Below, in pieces: positions 1 through 5,268 of a stretch of DNA of 5,268 nt. Origin of the DNA: JAKFWF01 sp031401535. Its GTDB lineage: Bacteria > Pseudomonadota > Alphaproteobacteria > Rhizobiales > Hyphomicrobiaceae. Below the pieces are notes generated by a model. The model was not told the DNA's origin. It did not search any database and was given only the letters and a program-made list of their open reading frames with translations. Both the position numbers and the translations under genes were made by a program. The stretch spans positions 1-5,268 of the forward strand of contig JANNRP010000052.1 of NCBI GenBank assembly GCA_031401535.1. The letters run 5' to 3'. How positions within the stretch are numbered: the first letter of the stretch is position 1; the number at the start of each line of letters is the position of its first letter.

Positions 1-21
1 GGGCAATCCCCGCGCCGCCCG

Positions 22-44
22 CCTCATTCGAGGAACCGACGATC
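22..44 (+). promoter_or_regulatory. Ribosome binding site of the outer membrane protein gene
   Basis: A purine-rich GAGGAA lies at 30-35, nine bases before the ATG at 45, which supports that start. The GAGG at 30-33 can pair with CCTC at 22-25 around a four-base loop, a weak four-pair hairpin that may not matter. The promoter of this gene must lie left of the window, because no convincing -35/-10 pair is seen in bases 1-44. Confidence 0.6.
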
Positions 45-989
45 ATGAAACGTATTCTGACTTCAGCTTCGGTGGGATTGACCTGCCTGGCCGTGCTGGC
101 TGGCTCGGCGACAGCCGCCGATTGGAACAATGGCGCTGGTAGCCTAAAGGATCGCGGCCACGTCGCCGTGCCGGTGCCGGCACCCTATCCCTCGTACGAG
201 GGTCCGAGTGGCTGGTATATGCGCGCCGATATTGGCCTTGCTCGCCAATCCGATGTGTCGGGCTCCGAGCGCGGCATCGTGTATGGTGCTGGCGACGGCG
301 TCGACGCCTCATCGCCGACCGGAACCGGTTTCGGCTCATCGTCGGCCTGGTTCAACGACGATTTCGATACATCGATTACCTATGGCATCGGCGTCGGCTA
401 CCACTGGACGCAGAATTGGCGGTCCGACCTAACGATGGAACGTCGCGGCAATACCGAATATAAGTTTCGCGGAAATTATAGCTATCAACAGCATCTGGCA
501 AACGGCGCGCCGCCGCCTGCGTACGGCCCCTTGCCGACGACCGTCCGCATTGATGGGACCTCAAGCGACACCTCGTCGATAAAGAGCGGCGTCTTCATGG
601 CCAACACATACTACGATTGGAAGAACGCAAGCGCATTTACTCCTTATGTCGGTGGTGGTGTTGGCTTTGCCTATCTTGATATTGACCGGAATCACGTGAC
701 GACTGAAACCGAATGCGACACGGCCGTGGCGGGATCGTGTGCCGCTCCGACAGCCCGGCCCGGTTTCACCGGTCATGGTTCAGTGACCAGGCTGGCCTTT
801 GCCGGCGCTCTGTCGGCCGGTTTCAGTTACGCCATTACGTCGGTCACGTCGGTCGATGTGAATTACCGGTTCCTATACATCCCCAGCACCAACATCGACA
901 TGATAATCAACAACAACCAGAGCCGTCTATCATTCGCCGATATCACCGAGCACCAACTGCGTGCCGGTCTGCGCTGGGATATCAACTGA
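45..989 (+). CDS. Outer membrane beta-barrel protein, Omp25/Omp31-like
   Basis: Predicted small outer membrane barrel of 314 residues, complete at both ends. Residues 1-25 form a classical Sec signal peptide: Lys-Arg at 2-3, a hydrophobic core at about 8-20, and an Ala-Thr-Ala cleavage site with the mature protein starting near Ala25/Asp26. A proline-rich stretch (about 40-54) leads to GWYMRADIG at 56-64, a typical first barrel strand of the alphaproteobacterial family often annotated 'outer membrane beta-barrel protein' or porin family. Later segments alternate polar and aromatic/hydrophobic residues with loops rich in Gly, Ser, Thr and Asn, ending in a final strand (LRAGLRWDIN). The only cysteines in the mature part, C224 and C232, sit in one predicted loop and may form a disulfide. 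The last residue is Asn, not the usual aromatic. Role is inferred: envelope structure or a small pore; no substrate can be named. The gene appears monocistronic, with terminators directly downstream. Confidence 0.85.
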   Translation: MKRILTSASVGLTCLAVLAGSATAADWNNGAGSLKDRGHVAVPVPAPYPSYEGPSGWYMRADIGLARQSDVSGSERGIVYGAGDGVDASSPTGTGFGSSSAWFNDDFDTSITYGIGVGYHWTQNWRSDLTMERRGNTEYKFRGNYSYQQHLANGAPPPAYGPLPTTVRIDGTSSDTSSIKSGVFMANTYYDWKNASAFTPYVGGGVGFAYLDIDRNHVTTETECDTAVAGSCAAPTARPGFTGHGSVTRLAFAGALSAGFSYAITSVTSVDVNYRFLYIPSTNIDMIINNNQSRLSFADITEHQLRAGLRWDIN

Positions 990-992
990 GCC

Positions 993-1013
993 TCGGCACG
1001 AATGCCGATTTTT
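993..1013 (+). terminator. Intrinsic terminator 1 of the outer membrane protein gene
   Basis: TCGGCA (993-998) pairs perfectly with TGCCGA (1003-1008) around the loop CGAA, and five T follow at 1009-1013. The hairpin starts four bases after the stop codon. It is short but has the full stem plus T-tract form of a rho-independent terminator. Confidence 0.65.
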
Positions 1014-1016
1014 ACC

Positions 1017-1049
1017 AGCGAGGCGGTCCGCAAGGGTCGCCTCGCTTTT
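1017..1049 (+). terminator. Intrinsic terminator 2, tandem with the first
   Basis: AGCGAGGCG (1017-1025) pairs perfectly with CGCCTCGCT (1038-1046). The stem continues through two G-U wobbles and two G-C pairs to a GCAA loop (1030-1033), a GNRA-type tetraloop. A run of four T (1046-1049) follows. This is the stronger of the two terminators. It ends about 20 bases before the -35 box of serC and insulates the serine genes from read-through. Confidence 0.8.
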
Positions 1050-1067
1050 GCGTCAATCCTGCCGCGA

Positions 1068-1096
1068 GTTGACACGGATCGCCGCCACCGCTACCT
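1068..1096 (+). promoter_or_regulatory. Predicted serC-serA promoter (sigma-70 type)
   Basis: GTTGAC at 1068-1073 (the full TTGACA is at 1069-1074) is followed, after exactly 17 bases, by CTACCT at 1091-1096. This fits the alphaproteobacterial housekeeping pattern CTTGAC-N17-CTATAT at 5 of 6 and 4 of 6 positions. Transcription would start at about 1102-1105, just upstream of the first leader hairpin. That makes a short leader of about 50 bases and rules out the in-frame GTG at 1103 as the start of serC. The site is predicted from sequence only. Confidence 0.65.
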
Positions 1097-1102
1097 CGAC
1101 CA

Positions 1103-1153
1103 GTGGGACACCTCCCCCCAACGGGAGGCTTTCTATCTGGAAGGATAGCTTCG
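1103..1153 (+). promoter_or_regulatory. serC-type leader RNA with two tandem hairpins
   Basis: Hairpin 1: CCTCCC (1111-1116) pairs with GGGAGG (1123-1128) around a six-base loop. Hairpin 2: CTATCT (1133-1138) pairs with GGATAG (1143-1148), closed by a U-G wobble and a GGAA loop of GNRA type. The Shine-Dalgarno sequence GGAAGGA (1139-1145) occupies the loop and 3' strand of hairpin 2, eight bases before the ATG at 1154. Position, small size, two-hairpin form and the downstream gene all match the serC RNA motif described in Alphaproteobacteria upstream of serC-serA operons. I assign it from memory of that motif, not from a model search. An effect on translation initiation is inferred from the buried Shine-Dalgarno sequence; the ligand or protein sensed, if any, cannot be told. 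The 5' end is estimated from the promoter. Confidence 0.75.
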
Positions 1154-2317
1154 ATGACGACGACCAAGCCGGCAAAGCTGCCGGGCAACCCGCATTTTTC
1201 ATCCGGCCCCTGTGCAAAGCGCCCTGGCTGGACCCTCAAAGCGCTCGATAAGGCATTTCTCGGCCGGTCACATCGGGCCAAGGACGGCAAAGCACGCCTC
1301 AAACTTGCGATCGACAAAACCAAAGCAGTCTTAAGTCTGCCGACAGACTATCATTGTGCAATTGTCCCAGCGTCCGACACGGGCGCCTACGAGATGGCGA
1401 TGTGGACGATGCTCGGCGCGCGCGGCGTCGAAGCACTCGCTTGGGAAAGTTTCGGCGCGGGCTGGGTGACCGACATTGTCAAACAGTTGAAGCTCAAGGA
1501 TGCACGCATCACAACCGCCGACTATGGGCACTTGCCAGATCTGAGCACCGTCGATTTCAGTCGTGACGTATTGTTCACAGCCAACGGAACCACGTCGGGC
1601 GTGAAGGTTCCGAACTATGACTGGATCCCGGCCAATCGCGAAGGGCTCACCTTTGCCGATGCAACCTCAGCAGCATTCGCGCAGCAGCTTGACTGGTCGA
1701 AAATCGATGTCTGCACGTTCTCCTGGCAGAAGGTGCTTGGCGGCGAAGCGGCTCACGGTATGCTGGTTTTGTCGCCCCGCGCTGTCGCGCGCCTTGAATC
1801 TTATACGCCGACCTGGCCGCTGCCGAAGATATTCCGCCTGACCAAGGGCGGTAAGTTCATGAAGGAAGTATTCGAGGGCGAGACCATCAACACGCCGTCG
1901 ATGCTGGCCTTGGAAGATTATCTCGATGCACTTGCCTGGGCCGAAAGCGTCGGCGGACTTAGGGGCCTGACAGCTCGGGCGGACGCCAATGCGCAGGTCA
2001 TTTTCGACTGGACAGCGAAAACACCTTGGATTGCGAACTTGGCAGTCGTGCCCGAGACGCGCTCGAATACCTCCGTATGTCTACGGTTCGTCGATCCGGT
2101 GATCACAGCCATGACAATGGATGCTCAGGCGGCATTCGCCAAGCAAGTTGCAGGCGCCCTCGACAAGGAGCGTGCCGCGCACGACGTCGCTTACTATCGC
2201 GATGCGCCGCCTGGCTTGCGGATCTGGTGCGGCTCGACGATCGAGACCGACGACGTCAAGGCGCTGCTGCCCTGGATCGAATGGGCATATCAGAACGAAG
2301 TGGCGAAGGCTGGATAG
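1154..2317 (+). CDS. serC: Phosphoserine aminotransferase
   Basis: PLP enzyme (aminotransferase class V fold) that transfers the amino group of glutamate to 3-phosphohydroxypyruvate, giving phosphoserine and 2-oxoglutarate in the cytosol. With the ATG at 1154 it has 387 residues, normal for the SerC subtype shared by alphaproteobacteria and methanogens ('Methanosarcina type'), which is only distantly like E. coli SerC. Visible features: the N-terminal FSSGPCAKRPGW (15-26); Ser-His-Arg at 39-41, matching the phosphate-contacting SHR of the family; D169 in FADATS, expected to bind the PLP ring nitrogen; and K193 in TFSWQKVLGG as the Schiff-base lysine. The 24-residue spacing of D169 and K193 equals that of E. 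coli SerC (D174, K198). A frame-open GTG at 1103 would add 17 residues, but it lies at the predicted transcription start and the extra residues would be encoded by the leader hairpins. It has a Shine-Dalgarno sequence at 1139-1145 and is probably cotranscribed with serA. Confidence 0.96.
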   Translation: MTTTKPAKLPGNPHFSSGPCAKRPGWTLKALDKAFLGRSHRAKDGKARLKLAIDKTKAVLSLPTDYHCAIVPASDTGAYEMAMWTMLGARGVEALAWESFGAGWVTDIVKQLKLKDARITTADYGHLPDLSTVDFSRDVLFTANGTTSGVKVPNYDWIPANREGLTFADATSAAFAQQLDWSKIDVCTFSWQKVLGGEAAHGMLVLSPRAVARLESYTPTWPLPKIFRLTKGGKFMKEVFEGETINTPSMLALEDYLDALAWAESVGGLRGLTARADANAQVIFDWTAKTPWIANLAVVPETRSNTSVCLRFVDPVITAMTMDAQAAFAKQVAGALDKERAAHDVAYYRDAPPGLRIWCGSTIETDDVKALLPWIEWAYQNEVAKAG

Positions 2318-2324
2318 CGAAAGT

Positions 2325-2424
2325 GTGAATGGCCAGTCATGCGGTGGTGAGGGAATACCTGTCCACACCGCCTTCCTGATCATTCAACACTCCGCCAGTT
2401 CACCACTCACGACCGGCCATCCAC
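2325..2424. repeat. Imperfect inverted repeat between serC and serA
   Basis: Bases 2325-2338 pair with 2411-2424 at 12 of 14 positions (outer arm GTGAATGGCCAGTC). Just inside, 2343-2351 pairs with 2399-2407 over nine pairs, two of them G-U. The arms enclose about 47 bases in which smaller pairings are possible, such as GGAA (2352-2355) with TTCC (2373-2376); an alternative helix pairs GCGGTG (2341-2346) with CACCGC (2366-2371). No T-tract follows, so it does not look like an intrinsic terminator. It fills most of the 135-base gap (2318-2452), where I see no other gene and no convincing second promoter. It could be an intercistronic RNA structure that shapes serA expression or mRNA stability, or a degenerate palindromic repeat element; one copy cannot decide. 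Confidence 0.55.
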
Positions 2425-2438
2425 GAATGACGTTTCCC

Positions 2439-2445
2439 AGAGGTG
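2439..2445 (+). promoter_or_regulatory. Ribosome binding site of serA
   Basis: AGAGGTG lies seven bases before the ATG at 2453 and fixes that start. It is outside the inverted repeat that ends at 2424, so serA can be initiated independently of that structure. Confidence 0.75.
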
Positions 2446-2452
2446 CTTTGCC

Positions 2453-4042
2453 ATGACCACCGCCGTACCGCGCGTTCTTATCTCCGATGAACTGTCTCCC
2501 GCCGCCGTGCAGATCTTCAAGGATCGCGGGCTGAGCGTCGATTTCAAGCCCGGCCTCAGCAAAGACGAACTCGAGAAAATTATCGGTGACTATGATGGCT
2601 TGGCAATCCGTTCGGCGACCAAAGTCACGGACAAGCTGCTGGCCAAGGCAGAACGGTTGAAGGTCGTTGGTCGCGCCGGCATCGGTGTTGACAATGTCGA
2701 CATCAAGGCTGCTACGGCCAAGGGCATCATCGTGATGAATACGCCCTTCGGCAACTCAATCACGACGGCCGAGCATGCCATCACGCTCATGCTGGCGCTC
2801 GCCCGCCAAATTCCGATGGCCGACCGTTCCACCCAGGCAGGCAAATGGGAAAAATCGAAATTCATGGGCGTCGAGATCACAGCTAAGACGCTCGGCATCA
2901 TCGGCTGCGGCAACATTGGTGCGATCGTGGCGGACCGGGCGCTGGGCCTTAAGATGAAAGTTGTGGCCTTCGATCCATTCTTGACCGACGAGCGAGCGCT
3001 GACGCTTGGCGTGACCAAAGCGAGCCTGGAGGAGGTGCTGGCGCGCGCCGACTTCATCACGCTGCATACGCCGTTGACCGACAAGACCCGTAACATTCTC
3101 GATGCCAAGGCTTTGGCCAAGACCAAGCCCGGTGTGCGTATCATTAATTGCGCGCGCGGCGGGTTGATTGACGAGGCGGCCCTTCTTGCCGCGCTCAATA
3201 CGGGACATGTCGCGGGTGCGGCGCTCGATGTCTTCCTGACCGAGCCTGCCAAAGAAAACGCGTTGTTTGGCCACGGCAATGTTATTTGTACTCCGCATCT
3301 CGGCGCTGCCACCACAGAAGCGCAGGAGAATGTCGCCCTGCAAGTGGCCGAGCAGATGTCGGACTATCTGCTGACAGGCGCTATAACCAACGCCATCAAC
3401 TTCCCGTCTATATCGGCGGAGGACGCGCCGAAACTGCGTCCCTACGTCAAGCTAGCTGAGCAATTGGGTCTGTTCGCCGGACAGTTGACCGACAGCGGCA
3501 TCAAGGCCGTGCGTGTCGAGTTTGCCGGCGAGGTCGCCAAACTCAACGTCAAGCCACTGACTGCAGCGGCTATTGCGGGCATTCTACGGCCGGCCTTGAG
3601 CGACGTGAACATGGTCTCGGCCGGTACGATTGCCAAGGATCGTGGCATGGTCGTTGAGGAGGTCACGCGGGGACACGATGGTGCATACGAGAGCTATGTG
3701 CGGGTTACCGTGAAGACCGAGAACCAGGAGCGGGCGGTCGCCGGCACGGTGTTCTCGGATGGTAAGCCGCGTATCATCCAGGTTAAGGGCATCGAGATGG
3801 AGGCGGAATTCTATCCGCATATGCTCTATGTCACGAACAAGGATAAGCCGGGCTTTATTGGTCGAGTCGGTGCACTGATGGGCGAGGTCGGCATAAACAT
3901 TGCCCGCCTCAATCTTGGCCGCGACAAGGCCGGCGGTGACGCAATCGCGCTGATTGCCATCGACAGTCAGGCCGACGATAGCGTGATTGAACGCATCCGC
4001 CAGTTCGAGCACGTCAACCGTGTGCAGCGGCTGGAGTTTTGA
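2453..4042 (+). CDS. serA: D-3-phosphoglycerate dehydrogenase
   Basis: NAD-dependent cytosolic enzyme that oxidises 3-phosphoglycerate to 3-phosphohydroxypyruvate, the first committed step of serine synthesis. It has 529 residues, typical of the long form found in alphaproteobacteria, actinobacteria and Bacillus, against about 410 for E. coli SerA. The order is: substrate domain (about 5-100 and again from about 285), NAD-binding Rossmann domain (about 100-285) with GCGNIG at 151-156 and D174 as the likely NAD ribose-binding acid, an intervening domain (about 320-450), and a C-terminal ACT domain (about 456-529). Catalytic residues of the D-2-hydroxyacid dehydrogenase family are all present: R235 in NCARGG, E264 in LTEPA and H282 in TPHLGAAT. 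The ACT domain suggests feedback inhibition by serine, which is inferred here. Second gene of the serC-serA unit, 135 bases after serC. Its stop codon faces that of the minus-strand receptor gene with three bases between them. Confidence 0.97.
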   Translation: MTTAVPRVLISDELSPAAVQIFKDRGLSVDFKPGLSKDELEKIIGDYDGLAIRSATKVTDKLLAKAERLKVVGRAGIGVDNVDIKAATAKGIIVMNTPFGNSITTAEHAITLMLALARQIPMADRSTQAGKWEKSKFMGVEITAKTLGIIGCGNIGAIVADRALGLKMKVVAFDPFLTDERALTLGVTKASLEEVLARADFITLHTPLTDKTRNILDAKALAKTKPGVRIINCARGGLIDEAALLAALNTGHVAGAALDVFLTEPAKENALFGHGNVICTPHLGAATTEAQENVALQVAEQMSDYLLTGAITNAINFPSISAEDAPKLRPYVKLAEQLGLFAGQLTDSGIKAVRVEFAGEVAKLNVKPLTAAAIAGILRPALSDVNMVSAGTIAKDRGMVVEEVTRGHDGAYESYVRVTVKTENQERAVAGTVFSDGKPRIIQVKGIEMEAEFYPHMLYVTNKDKPGFIGRVGALMGEVGINIARLNLGRDKAGGDAIALIAIDSQADDSVIERIRQFEHVNRVQRLEF

Positions 4043-4045
4043 CGC

Positions 4046-5268
4046 TCAGTTGAACTTGATGCTCCCAAACACTCTGATGCTGGCGCCGGGCAACAGCACT
4101 TCGTCCTTCTTGAACGATACGTGATTGCGAACCTCGTCGTCGGCCAAGTTCTCGCCCTTGATGCCGACCGTAACTTCCTGCGCAATCGTGCCCAGCTGAT
4201 TGAATGTCTGTGTATAGCTGAGTTCTGCACCGACGAGATTGTAGCCAGACGTTTCGGTTTCGTTGAGGCCAATCTTGTCTTGTTTGAACGCGTGCAAAAT
4301 GCTGACGCGGGCGAGCCAGTTAGCATCGCGGTAGAACAGGCCACCGCCTAGGCGGTGTGGCGGGATGCGCGGCACGTTTTCGTCGCCTTCAAACTTAGCC
4401 CGCACGAAATCATATTGTCCCTCGATGCCCCACACCCCGCGCCAGATTGGTGCGACGTCGTATTGCGCACCCATTTCGACGCCGTAGAATGTCGCGTCGC
4501 GCTGTTCGATCAGGAGTTGTCTAAGTTCCGTCCCCGCTCCGATCCCGCCAACCGTGCAACTCGCCACATCGTCATCGCAGAATTCAGGTGTCCGGCGTTT
4601 GAAGATGAAGCTGTCGTATTCGGTGTAGTAAGTGCTGGCGTCGAACCGGAAGTCGCCTTTGGCGCGCTTGAAGCCAAGCTCGATCGTTCGTGCTTTTTCC
4701 TTCTCCAGGAATGGATTCCCGATCTCGAACGTGCCGGTCGCCTCGTGCGCGCCCTTGGAAAATAGTTCGGCCGCGTCAGGTGCCCGTTCAACGTACTGCC
4801 CGGTCAACCGTGCGACGACGCCGAGCGGCAATTCGTAGAGGGCGCCGATACTGCCACTGAGTGGTTTGAATGTGCGTTCGCCGGTAAAAAAGACCGGGTT
4901 GAGCGGATCGGTGATGTCGGCAAGACCAACGCCGCGCACGTCGGTCTGCTCAACGCGCACGGCCGCTTGAAGCCGCAGGCGTTGCGTGACCTGCAATTCC
5001 TCGAACAGGAAGCCCGCGATGCTCTTGGTACGCCCTGGATCGAGTAGATTGTCGCCTTCGAAGCTCAGGCCTGTTGTCTTGCGGTGTCCAATTTGGATTC
5101 CCACCGCGCCACGCAATTCACCGAACGCAGTATTGATTGGCAGATGCTGAACCTCGACCCGGCCTTCCTGCTCCTTGTTGGTAAATAGCGAACCGACCTC
5201 ACCATCAAACACGACTTCCTTGTGTTGATAGTCGGTCGAACCAAACCAGAAGCGAATGGCTTCGATGC
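4046..5268 (-). CDS. TonB-dependent receptor, C-terminal part (partial)
   Basis: Outer membrane receptor that would import a metal ion or metal complex using TonB-ExbB-ExbD energy. Only the C-terminal 406 residues are here. The frame stays open to the window edge, so the signal peptide, plug domain and first strands lie to the right; the GTG at 5212 is internal, because the frame continues upstream with receptor-like sequence (a DYQHKE motif at 5216-5233). Features of the TonB receptor beta-barrel domain include alternating strand patterns, a Pro-Arg-Ile-Pro-Pro-His-Arg segment, ETETSGYNLV, and the near-terminal ENLADDEVRNHVSFKKDEVLLPG. These, with the EGRVEVQHLP and GAVGIQ segments, resemble the ZnuD-like zinc receptor group. 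That subgroup is a tentative reading from memory. The two cysteines (codons 4577-4579 and 4556-4558) flank DDDVAS in a predicted outer loop and may form a disulfide. The protein ends in IKFN, one residue past the usual terminal Phe. The promoter and any Zur or Fur site are out of view. Confidence 0.92.
   Translation of the reverse strand, partial: IEAIRFWFGSTDYQHKEVVFDGEVGSLFTNKEQEGRVEVQHLPINTAFGELRGAVGIQIGHRKTTGLSFEGDNLLDPGRTKSIAGFLFEELQVTQRLRLQAAVRVEQTDVRGVGLADITDPLNPVFFTGERTFKPLSGSIGALYELPLGVVARLTGQYVERAPDAAELFSKGAHEATGTFEIGNPFLEKEKARTIELGFKRAKGDFRFDASTYYTEYDSFIFKRRTPEFCDDDVASCTVGGIGAGTELRQLLIEQRDATFYGVEMGAQYDVAPIWRGVWGIEGQYDFVRAKFEGDENVPRIPPHRLGGGLFYRDANWLARVSILHAFKQDKIGLNETETSGYNLVGAELSYTQTFNQLGTIAQEVTVGIKGENLADDEVRNHVSFKKDEVLLPGASIRVFGSIKFN

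Noticed and set aside
66..102. Lipoprotein signal around Cys14 of the outer membrane protein
   Set aside because: The residues before Cys14 (Gly-Leu-Thr) do not form a lipobox, which needs a small Gly/Ala/Ser just before Cys, and a standard Ala-X-Ala cleavage site follows at 22-24.
1103..1153. Upstream in-frame GTG at 1103 as the start of serC
   Set aside because: It sits at the predicted transcription start, has no ribosome site, and its 17 extra residues would be translated from the two leader hairpins. The ATG at 1154 has a Shine-Dalgarno sequence and gives the N-terminus expected for this SerC subtype.
2121..2456. Plus-strand open frame of 111 codons spanning the end of serC and the gap up to the serA start
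   Set aside because: It mostly overlaps serC in another frame, has low-complexity Arg/Ser-rich sequence, no recognisable family and no clear ribosome site.
2590..3343. Long minus-strand open frames of 241 and 195 codons inside serA
   Set aside because: They lie wholly antisense to a well-recognised serA, have composition typical of frame shadows in GC-rich DNA, show no recognisable domain and have no supporting ribosome site.
4121..4838. Plus-strand open frames of 76, 136 and 68 codons opposite the TonB receptor
   Set aside because: They are antisense shadows of a receptor frame that is continuous and clearly barrel-like across the whole stretch.
5210..5212. GTG at 5212 (minus strand) as the true start of the receptor
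   Set aside because: The frame remains open to the window edge and the upstream residues continue the conserved receptor pattern. A start here would lack a signal peptide, the plug and the first barrel strands.

Overview
The window looks like chromosomal DNA of an alphaproteobacterium, probably of the order Hyphomicrobiales (Rhizobiales). The evidence is the serC-serA gene order, the subtype of SerC, a leader resembling the alphaproteobacterial serC RNA motif, a promoter of the alphaproteobacterial sigma-70 type, and an Omp25/Omp31-like outer membrane protein. The genus cannot be fixed from this sequence.

Layout from left to right. (1) 45-989, plus strand: a complete secreted outer membrane beta-barrel protein, closed by two back-to-back intrinsic terminators at 993-1049. 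(2) 1068-1153: a promoter followed by a short structured leader of two tandem hairpins. The second hairpin contains the Shine-Dalgarno sequence of serC. (3) 1154-2317: serC, phosphoserine aminotransferase. (4) 2318-2452: a 135-base gap largely filled by an imperfect inverted repeat. (5) 2453-4042: serA, D-3-phosphoglycerate dehydrogenase. (6) 4046-5268, minus strand: the C-terminal part of a TonB-dependent receptor, running off the right edge. It meets serA tail to tail with three bases between the stop codons.

SerA and SerC catalyse the first two committed steps of serine synthesis from 3-phosphoglycerate: oxidation to 3-phosphohydroxypyruvate, then transamination to phosphoserine. The phosphatase SerB is not in the window. 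The two genes probably form one transcription unit driven by the promoter at 1068-1096 and controlled through the leader. The flanking outer membrane genes are separate units with no evident metabolic link to serine.

I found no sign of an undescribed multi-gene system, phage, insertion sequence, CRISPR array or tRNA/rRNA gene. The most interesting parts are non-coding: the serC leader and the inverted repeat between serC and serA.
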